Below, one piece after another: positions 7,814 through 16,691 of a stretch of DNA of 64,000 nt (the stretch's first letter is position 1; every line of letters starts with the position of its first letter). The notes under the pieces are model-generated. The model was not told the origin of the DNA and searched no databases. It saw only the letters and a list, made by a program, of their open reading frames with translations. This DNA comes from Pseudaestuariivita rosea (GTDB lineage: Bacteria; Pseudomonadota; Alphaproteobacteria; Rhodobacterales; Rhodobacteraceae), in the NCBI RefSeq assembly GCF_017592335.1, contig NZ_JACNMP010000002.1, positions 1 to 64,000 on the forward strand, in the 5' to 3' direction. Made by a program: the position numbers and the translations under genes.

Positions 7814-8438
7814 TTTGCAAATTGTAGGCCCGCAGTTCCAAACTGGCGGTTTCGTTGGGTTTGAAGAGCAGATACCTGATGTATCTATGCGTGCAAGCCT
7901 TTCGAATGTTTATGCTGAAGGTACTCGTCAGCTCGTTTCGAAAGAAATCCCTAAGATTTTCAAATTAGATAAAGCCCGAGACAGCTTGCCAGCCAGCTTT
8001 ATGGTTCAAAACGGCCTTTATATAGTACAAAAACCTTTCTATGATCTGATTGAGCAATTAGACCCATGTCTACATCAGTTTTTCCCAATTGAAGTGCGTC
8101 ACCGAAACGGGACACCGCATGATCCACCATGCTATGCGATTAATGTAACCGAAACGCGCGACAGTATTGTTGACCAGCAATCGAGTGTTGAAAAGTTCGT
8201 AACGAATCCCAAAAATACTGACAAGCATATCATCTATTACAAAAAAGATATCACAGTCGATCCTTCAACGATATCTGATATTCATCTGTGGCGAGAGGCA
8301 AGGTATCCACAGTCTTTGCTTATGTCAGATGAGCTGCGAGACGCCTTGAAAGAAACAGGCTTGCGCATGCCGAGATGTTTCAAAGCTAAAACCCTCAAAG
8401 TAAAAGAAAAGAAGAAAAACTATGACCTATGTGTTTGA
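7797..8438 (+). CDS. Imm11-family immunity protein, copy 2
   Basis: 213 residues, clearly duplicated from the same ancestor as the flanking copies. The first dozen residues (MTYVFNLQIVGP) and the whole C-terminal 140 are nearly unchanged. Residues about 20 to 75 differ most (EEQIPDVSMRASLSNVYAEG versus copy 1). It overlaps copy 1 by 17 bp at its start and copy 3 by 17 bp at its end, and carries the same read-over tail NYDLCV. Translation is presumably coupled across the three genes. The divergent N-terminal region is the natural candidate for toxin discrimination, though this is inference. Confidence 0.8.
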   Translation: MTYVFNLQIVGPQFQTGGFVGFEEQIPDVSMRASLSNVYAEGTRQLVSKEIPKIFKLDKARDSLPASFMVQNGLYIVQKPFYDLIEQLDPCLHQFFPIEVRHRNGTPHDPPCYAINVTETRDSIVDQQSSVEKFVTNPKNTDKHIIYYKKDITVDPSTISDIHLWREARYPQSLLMSDELRDALKETGLRMPRCFKAKTLKVKEKKKNYDLCV

Positions 8439-9027
8439 TTTGCAGCTTGTCGGACCCACAGTGCAAGGTGGGGATTTCATTGGATTTGAAGAGGTGCAGC
8501 CAGATTTGAACACAAGGGCTGATCTATCGAATATTTATCGATATGGGGAGCGCAAGCTTCAGCCAGAGGAAGTACCTTCCCTATACAAGCTCAGAAAAAA
8601 TCCAACAAGCCTACCTTCCTATTTCCGCGTCCAAAATGGTCTTCAAATTGTTCAGAAGCCGTTCCGTGACCTTATCCAAAAAATGGACTCTAGGTTGCAT
8701 CAGTTTTTTCCGATTGAGATACGCCATCGGAACGGAACGCCCCATGACACGCCATGCTATGCAATCAATGTCACTGAAACCCGTGACAGTATTGTTGACG
8801 ATCAATCAAGCGTTGAAAAATTCGTGACGAATCCAAACAACACCGACAAGCGCATCATTGAATACAAAAAGGATATCACTGTTGACCCTTCTAAGTTGTC
8901 CGACATTCATCTTTGGCGTGAGGCCAGATATCCTGGCTCATTATTGATGTCAGATCAATTGCGAGACGCCTTGAAAGAAACAGGTTTGCGGATGCCGCGA
9001 TGCTTCAAAGCAAAAAATATTAAGTAA
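8422..9027 (+). CDS. Imm11-family immunity protein, copy 3
   Basis: 201 residues, third tandem copy, with the same core (RDLIQKMDSRLHQFFPIEIR, DIHLWREARYPGSLLMSDQL). It ends at FKAKNIK, without the six-residue NYDLC tail of copies 1 and 2. This is expected if that tail is only a by-product of overlap with a following copy. The RTX toxin starts 28 bp downstream behind TTGGAGAA, so immunity and toxin very likely share a transcript, with immunity made first. Closest to copy 1 in its N-terminal segment (FIGFEEVQPDLNTRADLSNIYRYG). Confidence 0.8.
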   Translation: MTYVFDLQLVGPTVQGGDFIGFEEVQPDLNTRADLSNIYRYGERKLQPEEVPSLYKLRKNPTSLPSYFRVQNGLQIVQKPFRDLIQKMDSRLHQFFPIEIRHRNGTPHDTPCYAINVTETRDSIVDDQSSVEKFVTNPNNTDKRIIEYKKDITVDPSKLSDIHLWREARYPGSLLMSDQLRDALKETGLRMPRCFKAKNIK

Positions 9028-9055
9028 GTCTTCTATCAGAATTGGAGAATAGTTT

Positions 9056-12000
9056 ATGGCTGATGGTGTTCAGGTTCATCACATATTACCGACTGCAGTT
9101 TATGATGAATTCAAAGATATCATAGATCGGTGGACTAAAAGTGGCTCTAATGTCCCATATGTACAAAATGCTGCTTATAATCTGGTGCTGCTTCCGACAA
9201 CGGTAGAGGGCGCTGAAGCCATGAAACTGCCAAAGCATCTGGGCTCACATCCTTGGCTTAATAACGCTTGGAGAAACATAATAGAAGATATCGACTCCAG
9301 TGATGCCAGCGATATTCAAAAAGCACAGCAGTTTAAGGCAGCGCATAGTTTCTTCCGAGGAGCGCTTGATTACTCCAACCCAGACAACCCACAAACAGAA
9401 TTTAAGACATTTATCGGCCGTGAGGATCCAGCAGCTAAGGCTTTTTTTGGTGACACCCCAACCACCGAGCAAATGCATGAACATTATCGTCAACAGTTCT
9501 CCCCGGAAAAAATCCGTCAATCAGATGCTTTTAAAACGGCTTTGAATGGCGATTCAACAAATGGTGCATATGGTGCTGGCAATCAGGATACTGTGGAGAT
9601 CAAAAGCACCGCAGACGAGTCATTTTCCCAGGCTTTAAAGAAACATATCGGGTTTGAGTCGACCAATTCAGAAACTGGCGAATATACAAAATTGCCCAAT
9701 CGCGGTTCGTTGGCCGAGGTACCCGGCCCTCAAAGACTGGTCCATGAGCTCACAAATCGATTGAATGACGGTTTTGATCCCAATAACCCGACATCAGGTA
9801 CGGTAGATTTTTCGGATACAACGTCACGTTTTTCCTCATTCCTTGACTCGTTCTCTAATAATTTAGGCCGGATTTCACCTGATGCCGCAGCGGCCATTGA
9901 CGCAGATGTGTTCAGAGCGGACTTCGGAAGCCTAACGAATGCTTTGAATAATTATCTTGGGCGTATGGCAAATGCTGTGTCCGCTGTGGAGTTTGAGGCG
10001 CTCAGTAATAATCTGGTGAATGGCATTAAGAATGCCTACGGATCTTTTCAGGATGCGATGACATCTATTCCGGGCGGACGCTACCTAGCCTTTGGTGGAA
10101 CGGTCGCAGATATTGGACAACTTGGTTTTGCGGCGGTGAAGGCCCAGGGGCAATGGGCAGACGGCGATGTCGATGGCGCATTGCAAACAATGGCCAATGC
10201 ATCGACTGCGATTGTTATCTCCTTTGCTGCTTCAGTTGTTGTAGGGACAGTTGCAGCAGCATTCACCTTGCCAGCAGCTGTTATTATTGGGGTAGCTCTG
10301 ATAGCTGGCGTAGCGGCTGGTTTTGCTTGGGATTACTACACAAAATTCAACCCGGATTGGTTGAGCGATATTCCAACGCTTGCAGATATCCTTGGGGAAG
10401 GCCCACCAATTGATCCACTTGTGATTGATCTTGACGGTGATGGACTGGAGTTGATTTCTCTGAATGCCTCAGAAGCATATTTCGACCTTGATGGAGATGG
10501 TTTTGCGGAACGTACCGGTTGGGTGAGCCCAGATGACGCTTTATTGGCGATAGATCGCAACGGCAATGGTCAGATTGACGATATTACAGAAGTTTTTGGT
10601 TCGGAAGATCGTACGGGTTATGAAGAGTTGGGCGATTTTGATATCAATGGTGATGGTGTAATCAATGCCAATGACGCCATTTTCTCTGAACTTCTGCTGT
10701 GGCAGGATACCGATGGTGATGGGCGCTCAGAAGCCGTTGAATTATCATCGCTGCAGGAGGCTGGAATCGCAGAGATCAGCCTGAATGTGTCTGAGGTGAA
10801 TCAGACCGTTGAAGGCAACGACGTTATTGAAACTGCTGAAGTTGTTTTCGAAGATGGAACAACGACACAGTCGTGGGAAGTGTTGTTTAATCTATCACAG
10901 ATTGAATCGACTATTAACCTGTCAGATGACTATGAATACAATAGCGACGTATTCACGATGCCATTTTTACGTGGCTCTGGAACAATCTCTGATCTTTGGG
11001 TCAGTATGACAGAAAATGCAGAACTCGCTCAACAGGCGCGCGATGTCATTTCTCTAGCGCGCAATGGAAATTACAACGATTTTACAACAAATTTTGACGC
11101 ATTTCTTGCGTCTTGGGCTGGAACAGATGATGTGATTTGGCTGGAAGAAGTTGAGAACTTCTACGTGGACTTCATCTATGATCGAGAAACGATATTTCAG
11201 ATTATGGCTGAAGTTGGACCAGATATCATAGGACTTAACGGTGAAGGCACACACTATGATGGTCCAGCGCCCACGGTTCTTGGATTTGCGTTTTATATAG
11301 GTGGGCCGGAATCTCTTGACCGAGTTGAGGTAAACGAGCTCTTAACTGAGTTGGACGGGGTCTTCCCACGTGATTATGTTGAACGTCCAAGTTACTGGAG
11401 ATTCCCTATATCCACGGCTGATCTCAGCGGACCTAGTGTCGGTGTAGGTAGCAGTTCTGGCCCGCAAACAATGCGGGTGGATCGCTTCGAAGTACTCGGT
11501 GAGGGTGAAGTGAATGAACCGCCAGCAATGGACGCAAGTGCGTTTGCCTTTATGCAACTGGCAACAGGTTTCAATTTCAGACGGGCCGAGAACTTCATTG
11601 CGCCTGAAAATGTTGTCGTGGCACGGCCGGAAGAGGACGAAATTGATGCTTTGATGAGTACCTATAATTCAATCCGCGATTACAACGCCGCGCGGTATCT
11701 GGTGCAATCTGCTTGGTCAATTATTGCCGAAGAGGGTGAGGATGCTGATCTAGGCGGTCTGGCGCCGTTCCAACATCTGTACTTCAATCCATTCACCGAT
11801 GATATATCTGGTGCATCCAATAAATTCGCAGAAGATTTCATCAATCTCTACCGCTCAGAAGGCTATGGGACGGATAGTGAAGCGCTCGATATTCTGGGAA
11901 TGTTCAAAACAGATATCCCGGAACTCGGCGCATTGGTCGCAGCAGCCTTCAAGGATATTGACCGTGCGCGCATTGAAGAGGTTTTCGACATCACAATCGC

Positions 12001-14962
12001 GCATGAAGGCACTGCGACAGACGACACAATAAACATTACCGAAGCCGGTGTTGTACTGGGTCATGAAGGCAATGATGTGATTACCGGGGGAACCGAAGAA
12101 AGCACGATTATGGGTGGCCTAGGGGATGACATGTTGTACGGGAACAGGGGGCGCGACACCTATATCTATCGCTTAGGTGATGGAAATGATGTCATTGAGG
12201 ATAATGAAATTGGGCATGATCGGACGGATAAACTGCACCTGGTTGATCTTAATCCTGCTGATCTGACTCTATCTCGCAATGGAAATGATCTGATACTCAC
12301 GCTACCTGATGGCGGTACAATTACACTTAAAAATCAGCTGTGGGTTTTCAGGGGTGGTAGCGAGGATACCATTGAATTATTTGAATTTGCCGATGGCACA
12401 GTGCTAACCGAAGAAAATATGCGGAATATGCTCGTTGAGCAGATGAAAGCCACCGGTGAGGCGATTGGGACCGGCCTGAGTGAGACTTATGTTCATTCAA
12501 TGGGCGATGGATCATATATCATTAACGACACTGCCATACATAGAAATTCTGACAAACTGGTTTTCACGGATGTGGTCTTAGAAGATCTCGGTCTGACCCG
12601 CTTTGGCAACGATTTGATCATCACACTGCCAAACAGTGAAACAATCACGCTGAAAGACCAGCTGGATTACGATGGCGTGCATGACATTGAGCGCTTTGAG
12701 TTTGCCGATGGTACCGTATTCACGGAAGCTGATATGCGAAATTTGCTTGTTGAGCAGATGAAGGCCAGTGGTGAAGTTGTCGGAACCGCGCGAAGTGAAA
12801 TTTATGAACATACACTGGGTGACGGATCTTACACGATCAGTGATTACACTATATTCAATGATGCTGATAAGCTTGTTTTCACGGATGTGGCTTTAGAAGA
12901 TATCAGCTTGGCGCGGGACGGAGTGGATATGATCCTCACACTCCCGAACGGAGAAAGCATCACTTTGCTTGGTCAGCTTAATCCCAATGCCTTTAGGCAT
13001 ATAGCTAGTCATATTGAGCAGTTTGAGTTTGCCGACGGCTCCCTTCTCACATCGGAAGGGCTACGCAATATGCTAATGGATCAAATGAAAGCGACTGGAG
13101 CAGTTGTTGGAACACGGCTTGATGAGACCTATACGCACAGCCTTGGAGATGGGTCTTACACGATCAGTGACTACACGATCTTTAGCAGCAATGATGTCCT
13201 GATATTCAACGATCTGTATGCAACTGACGTCAGCTTTGCGATAAACGATCAGAGTGACTTAGTGATCACAACCCCCAATGGGGATGTCGTTACGATCCTC
13301 GGTCATTTCGTTGCAAACAATCACAGCACGATGGAAAGAATTGAGTTTGCGAACGGCTGGACACTCAATCTCGATAGCATTCTTGAAAAAACCACTCGGG
13401 ATAGTGATGGAACCGGAAATAATACTCCGCAGCTGACAAATGATGCATTGACCCTCAACAAGGGCATTAATGGCCAGATCAATCTGTTGGACAATGATAG
13501 CGATCCCGATGGCGACACGCTAATGGTAACACATGTGGCGGGGCAGCGAGTGTCCGAAAACGGGACTGTCTCGCTTGCTTCAGGCGCGACGGTAACTCTG
13601 TTGGCCGGCGGTATGCTGCAATTCGATCAGAATGGCGCCTATGATGGACTCGATTACGGTGAGACGATCATTGAGAGTATCACCTATGGTGTCAGCGATC
13701 ACCTTGGTGCTTGGTCGACGGCTACAGCCAATATCACAGTTGGTGCCTTTACAGGTCTTTCACTGAACGGAACTGCTGATGCAGATAGTTTAACCGGAAC
13801 TGCAGCCAATGATACTGTGCTGGGCTTTGCTGGCAATGATACAGTACTTGGCGAGAGCGGTGACGACAGTATCTCTGGCGGTGAAGGCAATGACGCGCTC
13901 TGGGCCGGTGACGGGGATGACACCGTTGACGGTGGCGTTGGAAATGACACGCTGCTTGGCGGTGATGGTCATGATCAAATGTATGCCGGGGATGGAAACG
14001 ATGAACTTCGTGGCTGGGACGGCAATGACACATTGTTTGGTGGCCTTGGTGATGATGACCTGCGTGGCGAAGGAGGAAATGATAGTATTGTCGGAGGTGC
14101 AGGCGCTGATGTTATGCAAGGCAACGCAGGCAATGACGATTTGATCGGTGACTCGGGTATGGACACCATCTACAGCGGCGATGGTGATGATAACGCGGCA
14201 GGCGGCGATGATGCTGATGAAATATGGGGAGGTCAGGGCCGCGATACGATGTGGGGTGGTCAGGGCAATGATATAGTGTATGGGGGCCTTGGTGAAGACA
14301 GGCTTTATGGCGGCGCTGGCCATGACAGCCTTAATGGGAACGAAGGGAATGACAGCATTACCGGAGACGCGGGTAATGACATCCTGATCGGTTATGACGG
14401 AAATGATACTCTGCTCGGTGGTGATGGTTCAGATCAGCTTTGGGGTGAGACCGGCAATGACATTCTGAGTGGTGGTCTTGGCGATGATATCTTAGGTGGG
14501 GGTGACGGTTCTGACCAACTCTGGGGTAACGCTGGCAATGATACCATCTACGCAGGTGCAACAGGGGATGATGATACCCTTGGTGGCGGCGACGGTGATG
14601 ATCAGCTCTTCGGCTCCTCTGGTCATAATGTCATTTATCTTGGCGCTGGCCATGATCTGGTTAACGCTGGTGATGGCAACGATATTATTCATGCCTGGGT
14701 GGGTAGTGATACGATGACCGGTGGCGCTGGCAATGATACGTTCATCTTCAGCGGTGGCATATCGTCCATTACCGACTTTGGAACGGGGGATGACGTGATC
14801 AGTCTAAGCGGTCTGTCAGGTATCGATGACTATCAGGACCTCATCACCAATCACCTGAGCGAGACAGTAAATGGCGTTGTGATCGACAACTTGGCCGGGG
14901 CTACCCTGACACTAGAAGGTCTGACCCTTGACGATCTCATGGAGAACGATTTCGCGTTTTAG
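9056..14962 (+). CDS. RTX polymorphic toxin with N-terminal AHH-type nuclease domain
   Basis: 1,968 residues. Residues 1 to 75 resemble the AHH branch of the HNH/endonuclease VII fold: H8-H9-I-L-P, N42 in AAYNLVLLP, then H61 and H65 in KHLGSHP. After a helical spacer there is a hydrophobic segment, about 342 to 425. An EF-hand-like calcium region with DPLVIDLDGDGLE and DINGDGVINANDA follows at about 452 to 580. Four haemolysin-related repeats (EQFEFADGT, DGSYTISDYTIF) span about 1005 to 1450, and a cadherin-like domain about 1455 to 1562. A long run of GGxGxDxL calcium repeats (about 1570 to 1900) leads to the C-terminal tail, the usual type I secretion signal. No ABC exporter genes are near. 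Preceded by three Imm11 genes. Nuclease activity is predicted, not shown. Confidence 0.85.
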   Translation: MADGVQVHHILPTAVYDEFKDIIDRWTKSGSNVPYVQNAAYNLVLLPTTVEGAEAMKLPKHLGSHPWLNNAWRNIIEDIDSSDASDIQKAQQFKAAHSFFRGALDYSNPDNPQTEFKTFIGREDPAAKAFFGDTPTTEQMHEHYRQQFSPEKIRQSDAFKTALNGDSTNGAYGAGNQDTVEIKSTADESFSQALKKHIGFESTNSETGEYTKLPNRGSLAEVPGPQRLVHELTNRLNDGFDPNNPTSGTVDFSDTTSRFSSFLDSFSNNLGRISPDAAAAIDADVFRADFGSLTNALNNYLGRMANAVSAVEFEALSNNLVNGIKNAYGSFQDAMTSIPGGRYLAFGGTVADIGQLGFAAVKAQGQWADGDVDGALQTMANASTAIVISFAASVVVGTVAAAFTLPAAVIIGVALIAGVAAGFAWDYYTKFNPDWLSDIPTLADILGEGPPIDPLVIDLDGDGLELISLNASEAYFDLDGDGFAERTGWVSPDDALLAIDRNGNGQIDDITEVFGSEDRTGYEELGDFDINGDGVINANDAIFSELLLWQDTDGDGRSEAVELSSLQEAGIAEISLNVSEVNQTVEGNDVIETAEVVFEDGTTTQSWEVLFNLSQIESTINLSDDYEYNSDVFTMPFLRGSGTISDLWVSMTENAELAQQARDVISLARNGNYNDFTTNFDAFLASWAGTDDVIWLEEVENFYVDFIYDRETIFQIMAEVGPDIIGLNGEGTHYDGPAPTVLGFAFYIGGPESLDRVEVNELLTELDGVFPRDYVERPSYWRFPISTADLSGPSVGVGSSSGPQTMRVDRFEVLGEGEVNEPPAMDASAFAFMQLATGFNFRRAENFIAPENVVVARPEEDEIDALMSTYNSIRDYNAARYLVQSAWSIIAEEGEDADLGGLAPFQHLYFNPFTDDISGASNKFAEDFINLYRSEGYGTDSEALDILGMFKTDIPELGALVAAAFKDIDRARIEEVFDITIAHEGTATDDTINITEAGVVLGHEGNDVITGGTEESTIMGGLGDDMLYGNRGRDTYIYRLGDGNDVIEDNEIGHDRTDKLHLVDLNPADLTLSRNGNDLILTLPDGGTITLKNQLWVFRGGSEDTIELFEFADGTVLTEENMRNMLVEQMKATGEAIGTGLSETYVHSMGDGSYIINDTAIHRNSDKLVFTDVVLEDLGLTRFGNDLIITLPNSETITLKDQLDYDGVHDIERFEFADGTVFTEADMRNLLVEQMKASGEVVGTARSEIYEHTLGDGSYTISDYTIFNDADKLVFTDVALEDISLARDGVDMILTLPNGESITLLGQLNPNAFRHIASHIEQFEFADGSLLTSEGLRNMLMDQMKATGAVVGTRLDETYTHSLGDGSYTISDYTIFSSNDVLIFNDLYATDVSFAINDQSDLVITTPNGDVVTILGHFVANNHSTMERIEFANGWTLNLDSILEKTTRDSDGTGNNTPQLTNDALTLNKGINGQINLLDNDSDPDGDTLMVTHVAGQRVSENGTVSLASGATVTLLAGGMLQFDQNGAYDGLDYGETIIESITYGVSDHLGAWSTATANITVGAFTGLSLNGTADADSLTGTAANDTVLGFAGNDTVLGESGDDSISGGEGNDALWAGDGDDTVDGGVGNDTLLGGDGHDQMYAGDGNDELRGWDGNDTLFGGLGDDDLRGEGGNDSIVGGAGADVMQGNAGNDDLIGDSGMDTIYSGDGDDNAAGGDDADEIWGGQGRDTMWGGQGNDIVYGGLGEDRLYGGAGHDSLNGNEGNDSITGDAGNDILIGYDGNDTLLGGDGSDQLWGETGNDILSGGLGDDILGGGDGSDQLWGNAGNDTIYAGATGDDDTLGGGDGDDQLFGSSGHNVIYLGAGHDLVNAGDGNDIIHAWVGSDTMTGGAGNDTFIFSGGISSITDFGTGDDVISLSGLSGIDDYQDLITNHLSETVNGVVIDNLAGATLTLEGLTLDDLMENDFAF

Positions 14963-14985
14963 ATCGGTCCACTGCGGCTCATTGA

Positions 14986-15014
14986 GTGGCCCTTTCTTGA
15001 TTGGGAAGGGCCAC
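14986..15014 (+). terminator. Hairpin terminator after the RTX gene
   Basis: GTGGCCCTT and AAGGGCCAC form a 9-bp stem (plus a further T-C/G-G mismatch region) with a loop around TTGATT. It starts 24 bp after the RTX stop. The following tract is A/T-rich (CAATAATTC) but lacks a clean T-run, so termination may be weak. Confidence 0.55.
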
Positions 15015-15115
15015 CAATAATTCATCAACGGCTCCCATTGAGTCCCTGTTGCGCAACTACAATCTCTTACAGGGGCTCAATTCAGTGATTTAGAAGCCTC
15101 CATTGAACGCCGTAT

Positions 15116-15853
15116 TCAAAGCAGCAATGGTGGTGAGTTCAGCGTTCGACCTGGAAGGGATTGAACCACATCAAAGTATTCAGATTTTTCTTCCAAAAAG
15201 CCCGGGCTGACATCTTTGATTTTGCGCGCGATTGACACACCAGGGCATCGTTCATTTTCACCAGTTTTACGAGGGCTTTTGATGTTCACAACCTCAAATG
15301 CGTCACATTCCATCAACTGCTTTACAGCAAGGCCGACACCGTCAAAGTGACGCGTGTCATGCATGACGATTAGCCCGTCATTCGCGATAATAGGTGCAAA
15401 ACGGTTCAGCTCTTTAATGATTGTCTTATAGCTATGATCACTGTCCAGAAATGCCATATCAAAGCGCTCTTCTGGCAGTTCTACATCGAAGGAGGAGCCT
15501 TTTAAAAATGTGATATAAGGGGCTGCTTCTGACCCTTTAAAAAGATGGGCGCATCCCCAAACATCAACGGTATAAAGATGTCGGTCGCCACCAAGCTTGT
15601 ACAAGGCGTGGCCAATTGCTAGGCCCGAATATCCAAAGTTTGTACCCGTTTCTATGACACGAGACGGTCTTTCCATTGCAACAAGCGCTGCGTAAAGCTG
15701 CCCGACTTCACGCTCGACCGGGGAGGTCATAGGGGGGTATTTCTTACGCCACTCTTGAACCATATGTGGTTCGAAACGCGTAGGCCATTGCTTTGGAATA
15801 TGCCAACCACATGTTTCTTCGTCGTAAAGTTCTTCAAATCGTTGAAATAGCAT
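15116..15853 (-). CDS. Class I SAM-dependent methyltransferase (Methyltransf_24/CmcI-like)
   Basis: 245 residues. The SAM-binding motif I is IETGTNFGYSGLAIG (about 66 to 80), followed by YTVDVWG, the acidic FDMAFLDSDHSYKTII (about 131 to 146) and NDGLIVMHDT (about 157 to 166). This order matches the Methyltransf_24 / cephalosporin-hydroxylase-like group, many of which act on sugars in surface glycans. It lies alone, convergent with the toxin and separated by 150 bp. The substrate cannot be told from sequence. It may be cargo of the island. Confidence 0.75.
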   Translation of the reverse strand: MLFQRFEELYDEETCGWHIPKQWPTRFEPHMVQEWRKKYPPMTSPVEREVGQLYAALVAMERPSRVIETGTNFGYSGLAIGHALYKLGGDRHLYTVDVWGCAHLFKGSEAAPYITFLKGSSFDVELPEERFDMAFLDSDHSYKTIIKELNRFAPIIANDGLIVMHDTRHFDGVGLAVKQLMECDAFEVVNIKSPRKTGENERCPGVSIARKIKDVSPGFLEEKSEYFDVVQSLPGRTLNSPPLLL

Positions 15854-16402
15854 TCAAATCTCCCGAAGAATGATGTGTCAACCTGATCTGCTATAGGCAA
15901 CGCCACCAAGTAGATCAATGCTTTTACACGCCGTATCTGCCAAGCTGATTTATCTATGATTATTGAATCATCAGTACTGGCTTATCGGCATTTCGAAAAG
16001 AAATGTTTTTAACTGGTGGTGCAGCGGCCAAACGCCTGCGCGTGGGTTGCAAGGGGGCACGCACCGCCCCCTTGATTGGGTCCAGCGCCGAGACGTTGGC
16101 GGCATTCAATCGGCGGACGGTTGATCTATGGGGTGTTGGGGAGAGATGACATCTCCCCGACGAGGGTTTGACCGGCGATACGGTCTACTGGCTTGGTTGG
16201 GGGCTCAATGCCCTGATCCGAGCCATGGCCCTGGGGGATACAACGGGGGCGCGCAGCGGGCCCCCTTGTCAAGATGTGGGGTACTACCCCACACATCTTG
16301 CGATCACCCTGAGATCGTAAGCTGGCCCTTGGGCGCGCAGCGTAAGGGGTCACATGACCCACAACTGGCGGTTATCCAAGAGCGAGGTCCTAGAGTATTG
16401 CC
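15854..16402. other. Gene-free stretch with a cluster of strong hairpins
   Basis: 549 bp without a convincing gene. The first 160 bp are AT-rich. From about 16,020 the sequence becomes GC-rich and holds several inverted repeats. These are CAAGGGGGC/GCCCCCTTG (16050 to 16074), GAGATG-A-CATCTC (16143 to 16155), and AAGATGTGGGGTA paired with TACCCCACACATCTT (16271 to 16299). Also present are CGATC/GATCG (16301 to 16316) and GGGTCA-CA-TGACCC (16347 to 16360). GGGCGCGCAGCG occurs twice. It could be a structured RNA, an origin or recombination region, or the scar of an older insertion. Confidence 0.5.
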
Positions 16403-16690
16403 TTACAGACAAGTCCGAAAAGAAAACTTGTCGCTTGTGCCATCAGTTCGATTAACCCAGAAGCACTGTGTTCCAAAATCGCCAGAACGTACGCTAAATC
16501 CCATTATGCCAGAACCAATCTTCTCTGACGCTTCGGGATGCATAGATATTAAGTCAGTAAGAATTTTAGCATGTTCTGCTGTTACTCGGTCACCTAATTC
16601 ATATGTATAAAGTATATTTTGAAGAAATTTGATTGCATCACCTTTGCGTTCAAAATGCAAAGGCCCAATATCAATAGGTTTTGCTGGCAT
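16403..16690 (-). CDS. DUF3223 (DCL-like) protein, third gene of the Hachiman locus
   Basis: 95 residues. The order IGPLHFERKGDAIKFLQNIL, then DLISMHPEASEKIGSGIMGF, CFWVNRTDG and FSFRTCL follows the DUF3223 family, related to the plant DCL chloroplast protein. Its biochemical role in bacteria is not established to my knowledge. The ATG at 16690 lies 1 bp after the HamB stop and behind AAGGGGAAG; a TTG at 16714 would overlap HamB. The tight junction makes it part of the HamA-HamB transcript. It may be an accessory or regulatory subunit, or a passenger. The protein ends where the family normally ends, so it is probably complete. Confidence 0.7.
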   Translation of the reverse strand: MPAKPIDIGPLHFERKGDAIKFLQNILYTYELGDRVTAEHAKILTDLISMHPEASEKIGSGIMGFSVRSGDFGTQCFWVNRTDGTSDKFSFRTCL

Positions 16691-16691
16691 T

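Noticed and set aside
13749-14323. Long minus-strand frames opposite the RTX repeats
   Set aside because: They mirror the repetitive RTX coding sequence (His-, Ser- or Ile-rich) and are shadows of the real gene.
13800-14750. Regular short repeats that might resemble a CRISPR array
   Set aside because: The repeats are degenerate 27-bp units encoding GGxGxDxLx within one open reading frame, without constant repeats or unique spacers.
16128-16610. A 160-codon plus-strand reading frame over the hairpin region
   Set aside because: Starts and runs through the palindromic block, has no ribosome site, low-complexity composition and overlaps the DUF3223 gene antisense.
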